Source: Clostridium brassicae | GTDB taxonomy: Bacteria; Bacillota; Clostridia; Clostridiales; Clostridiaceae | Length of the DNA: 64,000 nucleotides | Reading direction: 5' to 3' | Assembly: GCF_026738875.1 (NCBI RefSeq) | Contig: NZ_JAPQFJ010000010.1 | Span: 1-64,000 of the forward strand | In this document: one piece after another, positions 1-7,480 of the stretch | Layout of the letters: every line of letters starts with the position of its first letter | How positions within the stretch are numbered: the stretch's first letter is position 1 | Program-made: the position numbers and the translations under genes | Notes under the pieces: generated by a model | Database searches by the model: none | Told to the model about the DNA's origin: nothing | What the model saw: only the letters and a program-made list of their open reading frames with translations

Positions 1-108
1 AACAGAGATGCTGATGCAGCTATAATGAAAGTTGCTGATTTAGGAATAGTTGGCGATGTAACTAAAGTAATTCCTGAATTAGTAGCTCAAGTTAAATCAT
101 ATAAATAG
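1..108 (+). CDS. etfA: Electron transfer flavoprotein alpha subunit, C-terminal end (partial)
   Basis: The window opens inside a reading frame of 35 codons ending in TAG at 106-108. The peptide contains KVADLGIVGDVTKVIPEL, which matches the conserved C-terminal FAD-domain tail of EtfA (usually a YGIVGD segment followed by a VVPEL-like segment). EtfA binds FAD and pairs with EtfB to carry electrons to or from acyl-CoA dehydrogenases; in clostridia it often serves butyryl-CoA dehydrogenase bifurcation. The rest of the gene and any partners lie upstream, so its operon cannot be judged. Confidence 0.85.
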   Translation, partial: NRDADAAIMKVADLGIVGDVTKVIPELVAQVKSYK

Positions 109-111
109 GAT

Positions 112-240
112 TCTTAGTCTCATAAGGTATGTTAATCCCTAATGAGGGTTAGAAACCATTATCCAGGGTTGTACTCCCAATTTATCCAAATTGTAAAAAT
201 TGGATAATTAGTGGAAGTAGTCATTGGATAAATAGATTCT
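112..240 (+). ncRNA. Conserved structured RNA element, copy 1 (riboswitch-like)
   Basis: This segment shares two conserved blocks with 46980-47125: an AGAAA..TTATCCAGGG block (161-178 here) and a GTAGTCAT.GGATAA block (217-231 here). Both copies fold the same way. There is an upstream hairpin (CTCAT 119-123 with ATGAG 142-146), a TTATCC/GGATAA helix (169-174 with 226-231), and a variable hairpin between the blocks (about 178-214). A168/T225 is replaced by G/C in copy 2, which fits a kept base pair. A terminator follows at 255-283. It lies after etfA and before the ABC-F gene. Ligand unknown; a Na+-I (DUF1646) riboswitch is one candidate, not confirmed. Confidence 0.6.
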
Positions 241-254
241 TAAATGGATAAAAA

Positions 255-283
255 GTCGTATATTTATTATACGGCTTTTTTAT
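255..283 (+). terminator. Rho-independent terminator after RNA element copy 1
   Basis: GTCGTATA (255-262) pairs with TATACGGC (268-275) with one G-T pair, followed by a run of T from 276. It may end etfA transcription, or be the expression platform of the preceding RNA element, since a second GGATAA (246-251) lies just before the stem and could compete for TTATCC. Confidence 0.8.
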
Positions 284-349
284 TTTAGTCATAAATACTT
301 TAACTTAATATTGATTACTTAGTATCTATTACTAGCTACTGAATAACTC

Positions 350-379
350 TTGCAGTATTATTTACCTATAGCATATAAT
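350..379 (+). promoter_or_regulatory. Sigma-A-type promoter for the ABC-F gene
   Basis: TTGCAG (350-355), an 18-base spacer and a perfect TATAAT (374-379) lie about 70 bases ahead of the GTG start. This suggests the ABC-F gene has its own promoter downstream of the terminator at 255-283. The rest of 284-447 is AT-rich with no other clear signal. Confidence 0.55.
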
Positions 380-447
380 AAGTTATGTATGAAGTATAGT
401 TATATCTAAGCATGTAGATTATTGACTAGTAAGAGAGGAAGATAATT

Positions 448-2361
448 GTGAATTTAATTACGTTAGAAAATATAAGTAAAAGTTATGGTGAAAAGGTACT
501 TATAAAAGAGGTATCATTTATTATTAATGATAATGAAAAGATAGGTTTTATAGGTATCAATGGAACAGGAAAATCCACACTTTTAAGGATTTTAGCAGGT
601 ATAGAAGGTTATGATAGTGGTAATATAGCTAAAATAAGTAACTTTAGAGTAGAATATCTCCCTCAAAATGTAGAATTTGATGAGGATAGCGAGGTTATTG
701 ATCAGATATTTAAGGGAAATTCAAAAGTAATGAGTGTTCTTAGAGATTATGAAATTATAACAAAAAAGATAGAAGATAACTCTGATGATATAAATCTTCA
801 AAGAGAGCTTTTAAAGATAAATGAAAAAATGGATGCACTGAATGCATGGGAAGCAGAAAGACAAGCAAAAACAATTCTTACTCAACTTGGTATAAAGAAT
901 TTTAATGCTAAGATTGGAGAGTTATCGGGAGGGCAAAAAAAGAGGATTGCATTAGTAGGTGCACTCATAACTGAATGTGACCTTTTAATATTAGATGAAC
1001 CTACTAACCATTTAGATAATGAAAGTGTAAAGTGGCTTGAAGAATATTTAAATAATAGAAAAGGAGCTTTAATTATGATTACCCATGATAGATATTTTTT
1101 GGATAGGGTGACAAATAGAATATTAGAGCTTCATAATGGTAGTATATATAGTTACAAGGGAAATTACAGTATGTTTTTAGAAGCTAAGGCTGAGAGAGAA
1201 ATTCAAAATGAAGCTTCAGAAATAAAAAGACAAAATTTATTAAGACGTGAACTTGCTTGGATAAGAAGAGGAGCAAAAGCTAGAAGTACAAAACAGAAAG
1301 CAAGAATAGACAGATTTAATGAATTATCATCTGAAAAAGTTGAAAGAAAAAGTGAGAAAGTAGATATATCGGTCAGTAGTAGTAGACTAGGTAAGAAGGT
1401 TATAAATTTAAACAATATAAGTAAAACGTTTGAGGGCAAAAATATAATAAGTGATTTTAGTTTCATATTTAAGAAGGAAGATAGAGTTGGAATTATAGGT
1501 TCAAATGGAATTGGTAAATCTACACTTTTAAATATAATTACCAATAAGATAAGCCCGGATTCAGGAATAGTTGACATAGGCGAAACTGTAAAAATAGGAT
1601 ATTTTTCTCAAGAATATAATCATATAGATGAGAATATGAGAGCTATAGAATATATAAGAGAAGGGGCAGAATTTATAAAAAATCAAGAAGGGGTATCTGT
1701 AAGTGCTTCTAAGATGATGGAAAGATTTTTGTTTATTCCAGAACTTCAATGGACACAAATTGCTAGGTTATCAGGTGGAGAAAAGAGAAGATTACATCTT
1801 TTAAGAGTTCTTATGGAAGCACCCAATGTGCTTATATTAGATGAGCCTACTAATGATTTGGACATAGAAACATTAAATGTTTTAGAAGAATATTTAGAAG
1901 AATTTAATGGAACTGTAATAGTTGTTTCACATGATAGATATTTTTTAGATAAGGTATCTAATGAAATAATAGCTTTTAAAGGAAATGGAGTTATAGAAAA
2001 ATTCACTGGAAATTATACAGATTATATTGAATATGTAAACATGTGCTCTATAAATGAAGATGAAAATAAGAAAGTAGAAAAAAAAGAAAAATCGAATAAA
2101 GAAGGTAAAAAGGAAAAGGCTAATAGACCTTTAAAATTTTCATATAAAGAAAAGAGAGAATATGAAAACATTGAAGAATGGATAGAAGAAGCTGAGATTG
2201 AGTTAGAAGAAATTCAACAAAAAATCGATTCTTCACAAAGTGATTATGTTTTACTTCAAGAGCTTTTAAAAAATCAAAAAGAAATAGAGGGAAAACTAGA
2301 ATATCTTATGGATAGATGGACATATTTAACTGAACTAGCAGAAAAAATCGAAAATCAATAG
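448..2361 (+). CDS. ABC-F family ATPase (Uup/YfmR type)
   Basis: A 637-residue protein with two ATP-binding cassettes and no membrane segments, the plan of ribosome-associated ABC-F proteins. Cassette 1 has Walker A GINGTGKST (36-44), signature LSGGQ near 160 and LLILDEP near 182. Cassette 2 has Walker A GSNGIGKST, signature LSGGE and LILDEPTNDLD. Between them is the basic linker with RRGAKARSTKQKARI. A Lys/Glu-rich stretch and a C-terminal coiled coil (about 560-637) resemble Uup and YfmR. Members act on translating ribosomes, and some give antibiotic resistance; nothing here marks this one as a resistance factor. Start is GTG with an AGAGGAAG site 6 bases upstream. Confidence 0.9.
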   Translation: MNLITLENISKSYGEKVLIKEVSFIINDNEKIGFIGINGTGKSTLLRILAGIEGYDSGNIAKISNFRVEYLPQNVEFDEDSEVIDQIFKGNSKVMSVLRDYEIITKKIEDNSDDINLQRELLKINEKMDALNAWEAERQAKTILTQLGIKNFNAKIGELSGGQKKRIALVGALITECDLLILDEPTNHLDNESVKWLEEYLNNRKGALIMITHDRYFLDRVTNRILELHNGSIYSYKGNYSMFLEAKAEREIQNEASEIKRQNLLRRELAWIRRGAKARSTKQKARIDRFNELSSEKVERKSEKVDISVSSSRLGKKVINLNNISKTFEGKNIISDFSFIFKKEDRVGIIGSNGIGKSTLLNIITNKISPDSGIVDIGETVKIGYFSQEYNHIDENMRAIEYIREGAEFIKNQEGVSVSASKMMERFLFIPELQWTQIARLSGGEKRRLHLLRVLMEAPNVLILDEPTNDLDIETLNVLEEYLEEFNGTVIVVSHDRYFLDKVSNEIIAFKGNGVIEKFTGNYTDYIEYVNMCSINEDENKKVEKKEKSNKEGKKEKANRPLKFSYKEKREYENIEEWIEEAEIELEEIQQKIDSSQSDYVLLQELLKNQKEIEGKLEYLMDRWTYLTELAEKIENQ

Positions 2362-2439
2362 TATAATAAGAGTTTGTAGGCTTAAGGAGAATCATAGAAT
2401 CAATTATAAATTAGCAAATGTAAATTAATCACACTTTTA

Positions 2440-2482
2440 AAAATGAGTGGATACTATATAAATATAGTGTTCACTTATTTTT
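2440..2482 (+). terminator. Rho-independent terminator after the ABC-F gene
   Basis: AAATGAGTG pairs with CACTTATTT around an inner ACTATA/TATAGT stem, followed by T residues. It separates the ABC-F gene from manA. Confidence 0.8.
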
Positions 2483-2550
2483 GTTATATAAACAATTAAA
2501 TTTTTAGTTATTTAATTTTATAAAATAGTAAGTTTGTTAGAGGGAGATAT

Positions 2551-3378
2551 ATGAAAAAGTATATTTATAAATTATCACCTTTTTTTAAAGAAACCATTTG
2601 GGGATGGGAAAAATGGGCCCTTTCATGTCATGAGAATGGATATTCATTTATTGAAAATGGAGAGGATAATGGTAAAAAAATAATAGATGTTATAGAAGAT
2701 AAAAATAAATTTCCTATATTAATTAAGGTAATAAAAGCAGATTCAGTATTATCAGTACAAGTGCATCCTGATGATGCTTATTCCCAAAAGCATGAAAACA
2801 GTAGCGGAAAAACGGAATGTTGGTATATATTAGAAGCCAAGGAGAATGCTTCACTGATTTTAGGAATAAAAAAAGGATTAAATAAAGAAGAACTTTATAA
2901 AATTGTAAAAAAAGGCGATATTGAAAATTATCTTCAAGAAATAAATGTAAGTAAGGGAGATTTTATATATATTCCATCAGGTACTATTCATTCTATAAAG
3001 GGAGGAATAAAATTAGTAGAAGTGCAACAAAACAGTGATATTACTTATCGTTTATATGATTGGGGAAGGGGGAGAAAAGAGCACTTGAAAAAGGCACTAG
3101 ATGTAATAGACTATGAAGGAAAAAATAAAGGTGGAAAAATAGAAAAATTTAAATTCATAGAAACTCCTTATTTTAAAATAAAGAAAATTAATGTAAAGGA
3201 GAAATATAAGGATGTTTCAAAAAATGGATTCCATTCATATATAGTTGTACAGGGAAGCGGAATTATAAAATGTGCAGAAAATGTTGTAGAGTTAAATTAT
3301 GAAGATACTATTTATATACCTAGAGAAACAGCATATGTAATTAAAGGCAAGATGACACTTTTAAAAATTGCTACTTAA
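2551..3378 (+). CDS. manA: Mannose-6-phosphate isomerase, class I
   Basis: A 275-residue cupin enzyme that interconverts mannose 6-phosphate and fructose 6-phosphate. The N-terminus LSPFFKETIWGWEKW is typical. The metal site is visible as QVHPDD (Q70, H72), GKTECW (E89) and the later histidine in IPSGTIHSIKG (H147). EVQQNSDITYRLYDWGR holds the conserved active-site arginine. The size is close to the short Bacillus-type enzymes (about 315 residues), not the 390-residue enterobacterial form. Start ATG follows GAGGGAGA. It appears monocistronic. Confidence 0.92.
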   Translation: MKKYIYKLSPFFKETIWGWEKWALSCHENGYSFIENGEDNGKKIIDVIEDKNKFPILIKVIKADSVLSVQVHPDDAYSQKHENSSGKTECWYILEAKENASLILGIKKGLNKEELYKIVKKGDIENYLQEINVSKGDFIYIPSGTIHSIKGGIKLVEVQQNSDITYRLYDWGRGRKEHLKKALDVIDYEGKNKGGKIEKFKFIETPYFKIKKINVKEKYKDVSKNGFHSYIVVQGSGIIKCAENVVELNYEDTIYIPRETAYVIKGKMTLLKIAT

Positions 3379-3400
3379 TTGCTAATCTAAATAATGAAAA

Positions 3401-3577
3401 CTATTTAGTCTTGTTCTTGTTGGATGAATTTATTAAATAAATAGCTAATAATACACTTGTTAATACTAACCATACTAAAGAAAAGCCTGCAAAAAACAAA
3501 TTTACATTTCCTAATGCACATAAGATTATTAGAGGTAAAATTGGAATAATACACAAGAAGTATTCTTTTTTTGTCAT
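3401..3577 (-). CDS. Small hydrophobic membrane protein (58 aa)
   Basis: A 58-residue frame with start ATG at 3575-3577, preceded on the minus strand by AAGAGGAGAT at good spacing. It begins MTKKEYFLC and has two hydrophobic segments (about 7-23 and 27-49) separated by a short GNVN turn, then a Lys/Asn-rich tail NSSNKNKTK. The shape resembles small accessory subunits of sodium:solute symporters (DUF3311-like), but no large symporter is adjacent. Its end lies 22 bases from the end of manA on the opposite strand, so the two converge. Confidence 0.65.
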   Translation of the reverse strand: MTKKEYFLCIIPILPLIILCALGNVNLFFAGFSLVWLVLTSVLLAIYLINSSNKNKTK

Positions 3578-3672
3578 GAATCAATATCTCCTCTTATATA
3601 TTTTTTACTAATAAATTATTATTTAAACTTATTGTATAATATTTACGAAACAATATAAGTTTATACGTAATA

Positions 3673-3707
3673 TTAGGCGTAAACTTTTTATATAGGTTTA
3701 CGCCTAA
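3673..3707 (-). terminator. Hairpin after the minus-strand membrane protein gene
   Basis: TTAGGCGTAAAC (3673-3684) and GTTTACGCCTAA (3696-3707) form a perfect 12-bp stem 16 bases past the stop of the 3723-4130 gene. The T run on the minus strand is weak, so termination may be incomplete. Confidence 0.5.
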
Positions 3708-3722
3708 CAATGTTTTATTGAC

Positions 3723-4130
3723 TTAATATTTTTTTCCATAGTAAGTGCCTAAGATAAACCACATTATTAGCTTGCCGAGTAAAAGCGATGATATTATTAT
3801 AGAAGTAAATTTATATCCTAAAAGGCCTAATATAATTATAGCTATACTTTCAATAAATATAAATATTGAATAAACTTTACTAGAAGTTTTTTCTCTTATG
3901 AATACTGATCTTTCTTCATTTTCACATAAATCCATTTGTTCACATTTTTCAGGATTTCTCATAAGTTTTAGACATAGTAACAATCCCAAGAATCCTGTAA
4001 TTCCAAATCCAAATAATATTCCATAAATATATTCATTTAGTGATGAAACATATTTTCCGTATACAAAACATCCAATTGCAAAAATTAAAAATACTACATA
4101 TGAAATTAGGTTTCTTTTAAGAGTTTTCAT
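3723..4130 (-). CDS. Four-helix membrane protein paired with an XRE regulator
   Basis: A 135-residue protein with four hydrophobic stretches (about 8-26, 34-54, 86-103, 109-128) and a Cys/Glu-rich loop near 60-75 (EKCEQMDLCENEER). It begins three bases after the stop of the XRE regulator gene, and its ribosome site (GAGGAATAA) lies inside that gene's end, so the two are translated together. Such XRE plus small membrane protein pairs are widespread in Firmicutes, with the membrane protein of unknown function. I do not recognise a named family. Confidence 0.75.
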   Translation of the reverse strand: MKTLKRNLISYVVFLIFAIGCFVYGKYVSSLNEYIYGILFGFGITGFLGLLLCLKLMRNPEKCEQMDLCENEERSVFIREKTSSKVYSIFIFIESIAIIILGLLGYKFTSIIISSLLLGKLIMWFILGTYYGKKY

Positions 4131-4133
4131 AAC

Positions 4134-4331
4134 TTATTCCTCCTCGAATATAAATACATCTTCAATTTTTCTATTAAATATAACTGCTACTTTGTGAGCA
4201 AGATTTATAGATGGATTGTATTTACCATTTTCTAGTGATATTATTGTTTGCCTACTTACCCCACATAATTTTCCTAATTCTTCTTGAGTTATGTTTTTTT
4301 CTTTTCTCAACTCTTTTATGACATTATTCAT
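4134..4331 (-). CDS. Short XRE-family transcriptional regulator
   Basis: A 65-residue protein that is almost entirely one Cro/C1-type helix-turn-helix: ITQEELGKLCGVSRQTI followed by SLENGKYNPS. It resembles the small YgzD/YozG-like regulators that usually repress their own operon. Start ATG at 4329-4331 with AAAGGA upstream. The promoter region has repeated TGTAAAG half-sites (see 4399-4451), consistent with autoregulation. A second, perfect Shine-Dalgarno-like sequence lies 48 bases further upstream without a start codon. Confidence 0.9.
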   Translation of the reverse strand: MNNVIKELRKEKNITQEELGKLCGVSRQTIISLENGKYNPSINLAHKVAVIFNRKIEDVFIFEEE

Positions 4332-4398
4332 AATTTCCTTTAGAAAGAGTATTTTTCTATATTAATCTCTTACTAAAGATCACCTCCTTAATGACTAA

Positions 4399-4451
4399 TG
4401 TAAAATGCACTTTACAATTAAAAGTATAGTGTGCTTTACATTAAAAGTCAA
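4399..4451 (-). promoter_or_regulatory. Promoter and probable operator of the XRE operon
   Basis: On the minus strand TTGACT (4446-4451), 17 bases and TATACT (4423-4428) form a near-consensus sigma-A promoter. TGTAAA-N6-TTTACA (4399-4416) lies just downstream of the -10 box, and a further TGTAAAG copy sits inside the spacer. The repeats straddling the transcription start are well placed for repression by the XRE protein. Confidence 0.7.
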
Positions 4452-4528
4452 GTTTATTTTACATTTTAAATTATAATTATCATATTAAGTGTAGAATAAC
4501 TTATCTAGTTTCTAGTAGTCAGTAAAAT

Positions 4529-4568
4529 AAATCCCTCAACGAAAAATTAATTTTGTGTTGAGGGATTT
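4529..4568 (-). terminator. Rho-independent terminator of the LysM gene
   Basis: A perfect 12-bp stem, AAATCCCTCAAC (4529-4540) with GTTGAGGGATTT (4557-4568), followed on the minus strand by TTATTTTACT. It lies 60 bases past the LysM gene stop. Confidence 0.8.
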
Positions 4569-4627
4569 GTCATTGTTCTATTATTATTTAGTGATCTATC
4601 TAAAATGCATATTCTTAACTATATTCT

Positions 4628-5653
4628 TTATTGGCCATTTGCTATTAAGATATTTTTTTGGTGAGTTGGAGAAAGTTCATTAGAAACATGGCTTGTACTA
4701 TTATAGAAATACAAATCAAAATGTCCATTTATTCCATTAGCTTCATACATATCTGTTGTGGAGTGAGGCATTCCTGTTAAACTTGCAGCAAGTTGGTAGT
4801 TGGTTCCTCCTTGGTTAAAAGTAAGTATCACAGGACGCATATAACTCCATGACCAAGTAGGGAATAATTGCTTCATTTTTGAACTATCATCCATTGTTAA
4901 AGGAACTATATCAGCATGGTTAGAACCACCATAATATTTTATATTAAAACTGATTCCACTAGATAAGTCTCTTAAAGTTCCTTTTTGACCAACAGTAAAT
5001 AATCTTCTAGCATTTTCCCAAGTATATATGTCACCATAATTATTATTTGTTCTGGATTTCATCATAGTTATACCAATAGGTTTTACTATTTGTGTAGAAT
5101 TTACAGGAACAGTTAAAATTTGTCCAGGCATTAATATATCTAAAGCAAGCATGTTATTTTTAACTATTGCATCCATAGAAGTGTTGAATTTTTGAGCAAC
5201 TCCCCAAACTGTATCACCAACAACGACTTTGTAATTAGTGGTTTGAACAGATGGAGTTGGAGCTGGTTGTGAGTTTTTTATAGGTATATTTAATACTTGT
5301 CCAATATAAATGCATGAACTAGTTAAATTATTTAATTTCATGATATCGTTTACTGTGATGTTGTATTTAATAGAGATTTTCCAAAGAGTATCCCCGGAAA
5401 CTACTTTATAGGGTATGTAGTTTGTGCTGTTACTGTCTTCAATTTTTAAAACTTGTCCAGGGTAAATGTAATCTGATGAGTTTAGGTTGTTTAAAGATGT
5501 TATTTTAGATATAGTAGTATTATAAGACTGAGAAATTTTCCAAAGAGTATCTCCGCTTTTAACTGTGTAATTTATTACAGCAGCCTTTGCTGTATAAGTT
5601 GTACCTAATAAAAATAATGCTATGAAAATGGCACATAGTTTGTTTTTTTTCAT
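4628..5653 (-). CDS. Exported LysM protein with a conserved C-terminal domain
   Basis: The likely start is ATG at 5651-5653 (341 residues), preceded by AAGGGGG; a longer in-frame start at 5722 lacks a site and would bury the signal peptide. MKKNKLCAIFIALFLLGTT..AKA is a clear signal peptide. Three LysM modules follow (about 27-71, 79-125, 141-185), each with a GDTLW- or GDTVW-like motif, so it should bind peptidoglycan. The C-terminal half (about 190-341) is a different domain with conserved His positions (SNHADIVPLT, GHFDLYFYNSTSH, PTHQKNI). Similar GHF.LHF..S.TH sequences occur in clostridial and phage wall proteins, but I know no proven activity. Confidence 0.8.
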   Translation of the reverse strand: MKKNKLCAIFIALFLLGTTYTAKAAVINYTVKSGDTLWKISQSYNTTISKITSLNNLNSSDYIYPGQVLKIEDSNSTNYIPYKVVSGDTLWKISIKYNITVNDIMKLNNLTSSCIYIGQVLNIPIKNSQPAPTPSVQTTNYKVVVGDTVWGVAQKFNTSMDAIVKNNMLALDILMPGQILTVPVNSTQIVKPIGITMMKSRTNNNYGDIYTWENARRLFTVGQKGTLRDLSSGISFNIKYYGGSNHADIVPLTMDDSSKMKQLFPTWSWSYMRPVILTFNQGGTNYQLAASLTGMPHSTTDMYEANGINGHFDLYFYNSTSHVSNELSPTHQKNILIANGQ

Positions 5654-5797
5654 GCAATAAAGTCCCCCTTTTGATCTTCTTAATCTTAAATATATTATCG
5701 TAGGAATTGAAAACTTTATCATTAGTAGATGTATGGGCTTAGATGAATGCTTTGTAATAATATGAATAAAATTCTAAATCAAAATGAAAATAAAAAT

Positions 5798-5839
5798 AAA
5801 AGGAACTAATGAAATTCTAAATTCTCAATAGTTCCTTTT
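5798..5839 (-). terminator. Rho-independent terminator of the symporter gene
   Basis: AAAAGGAACTA (5798-5808) pairs perfectly with TAGTTCCTTTT (5829-5839). On the minus strand the stem is followed by ATTTTTATTTTCATTTT. Confidence 0.8.
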
Positions 5840-5866
5840 ATTTAAATATTAGATTTATCTTGAATT

Positions 5867-7123
5867 TTAATTAACAGCTTGAATATTTTTATTGGAAGAA
5901 TCATTTTTTAACAATCCGTCTATTATAACAGCGCAAGATGCATCTCCTGTTATATTGACAGCAGTTCTAAGCATATCAAAGATTCTATCTACTCCAAACA
6001 ATAATGGAAGTCCTTCAACTGGAATACCTGCTGCTATTAATACTGCTACAATTAATAAAGAAGGCCCTGGAACACCTGCTTGTCCTATAGAACCTATAGT
6101 AGCTGTAAAAATTATTGCTATATACTGATGAATACCTAAATCAATACCAAATAATTGTGCAAAAAAACATGCAGCTAATGCATAATATATAGCATTTCCA
6201 TCCATATTAATGGTTGCACCCAAAGGGAGTACAAAGGAAGTTATTTCATTTGAAACTCCAAGTTCTTCTTCACATATTTCTTTATTAATTGGAAGAGTTC
6301 CAATTGAAGATGCTGTTGAAAATGCAAAAAGTTGAGCTTTATAAATTTTTTTAAAGAAGTTAACTGGAGAAGTTTTAGCGAATAATTTAATTAAAGATCC
6401 ATATACTCCATAAGCATGAATAAGTAGAGCTATAATATAAACAATTAAAAGTTTAATAAGTAATGCAAGAACTTTATATCCAAAATTTCCTGTAGCATCG
6501 GCCATTAAAGCAAATACACCTATTGGAGCTACATACATAACTTTAGTAATTACAAAGACAAGTGCATCAGTCACACCAGCAAAAAATCCAATTACAATTT
6601 TTTTGTTTTCTCCTTTTAAAGATGAAATACCAAAGCCGAAAAATAAACTAAAAAATAATATTGCAAGAATATTATTTCCTTCAGCTAAAGCTCCAAAAGG
6701 GTTTACTGGTATTATTCCTTTAATAGTTTCCCAAAAGCCAGGTAGAGAACCTTTATTTGCATACTCTAAAGAAAACATAGATGAAATAGTAGTTTTGTCT
6801 ACTCCAAGTCCTGGTTTAAATAGTTCTCCTAATAATAAGCCAAGAGATACTGCTACTGCAGTAGTAGATAAATAATAAATAAAAGTTATTATTCCCATTT
6901 TACCGGCAGATTTAGAGTCACCTATTGAAGCTGCTCCAGTTATTATAGAAGCTGCGACTAAAGGAATTACTACCATTTTTATAAGCTGCATAAATATATC
7001 TCCAATTGGAGCAAATATAGAAGCTTTTTTGCCCATAAAGGCACCAACCATGATACCTAATAGCATTGATATAATAATCCAAAATCCTAAATTATAAAAA
7101 ATACCTTTATCTTTTTTTTGCAA
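5867..7123 (-). CDS. Dicarboxylate/amino acid:cation symporter (SDF family)
   Basis: A 418-residue polytopic membrane protein of the GltP/DctA/GltT family, which imports glutamate, aspartate or C4-dicarboxylates with Na+ or H+. Family motifs are present: SSIGTLPINKE (the serine-rich re-entrant loop), NMDGNAIYYAL (substrate and cation site) and GVPGPSLLIVAV. Start is TTG at 7121-7123 with AAGGAGG 8 bases upstream. It has its own promoter (7321-7349) and an unusually long leader of about 190 bases. Substrate cannot be fixed from sequence alone. Confidence 0.92.
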   Translation of the reverse strand: MQKKDKGIFYNLGFWIIISMLLGIMVGAFMGKKASIFAPIGDIFMQLIKMVVIPLVAASIITGAASIGDSKSAGKMGIITFIYYLSTTAVAVSLGLLLGELFKPGLGVDKTTISSMFSLEYANKGSLPGFWETIKGIIPVNPFGALAEGNNILAILFFSLFFGFGISSLKGENKKIVIGFFAGVTDALVFVITKVMYVAPIGVFALMADATGNFGYKVLALLIKLLIVYIIALLIHAYGVYGSLIKLFAKTSPVNFFKKIYKAQLFAFSTASSIGTLPINKEICEEELGVSNEITSFVLPLGATINMDGNAIYYALAACFFAQLFGIDLGIHQYIAIIFTATIGSIGQAGVPGPSLLIVAVLIAAGIPVEGLPLLFGVDRIFDMLRTAVNITGDASCAVIIDGLLKNDSSNKNIQAVN

Positions 7124-7314
7124 TATTAGTTCCTCCTTAAAATATTAAATAATAAGTATGTTTTGAAGCTTTAGTTAGAAATTTTGACGTTACTTAAAGT
7201 TTAAAAATAAGTATACTATACTCATAATAGTATAGGGACTATAATCAAAGCTGAAGATTTTAACGTCTTAACCTATAAATGGGTAAGATAGACAACAAAT
7301 AAACTTTAAAACAT
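7124..7314 (-). ncRNA. Long structured leader of the SDF symporter gene (candidate cis-RNA)
   Basis: The predicted promoter leaves about 190 untranslated bases. TTAAAGTTTA (7194-7203) is the exact complement of TAAACTTTAA (7300-7309) and can close a long-range 10-bp helix. Inside it are a TATACTA/TAGTATA hairpin (7212-7234) and a second hairpin built on GACGTTAAAATC near 7256-7290. A related ACGTCAAAATTTC motif recurs at about 7175-7190, outside the closing helix. This multi-stem layout suggests a regulatory RNA, but I do not recognise the class, and no terminator is clear. Confidence 0.35.
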
Positions 7315-7320
7315 AGGTAC

Positions 7321-7349
7321 ATTTTAATGTAAGATTGAAATTAAATCAA
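7321..7349 (-). promoter_or_regulatory. Sigma-A-type promoter of the SDF symporter gene
   Basis: On the minus strand TTGATT (7344-7349), 17 bases and TAAAAT (7321-7326). It places transcription start near 7314. Confidence 0.6.
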
Positions 7350-7480
7350 TAAAATATTAATGAAAGTATTATCTATTTGATAAAAAAAATAACAAATTAA
7401 TAAAATTAAGTATTAGTAAATAAATATTTTTTAGGATAAAATATTATTTAAGATAGATGATGATAAAATGGGGTGAAAAT

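Noticed and set aside
1203-2006. Minus-strand open frames across the ABC-F gene
   Set aside because: They lie wholly inside a well-supported gene on the other strand, have no ribosome sites and encode Leu/Ile/Ser/Phe-rich sequences typical of reverse translation of an AT-rich gene.
4399-4451. XRE regulator and membrane protein as a toxin-antitoxin pair
   Set aside because: The membrane partner has four helices and a normal gene length, and no toxin fold or antisense RNA is visible; autoregulated operon is the simpler reading.
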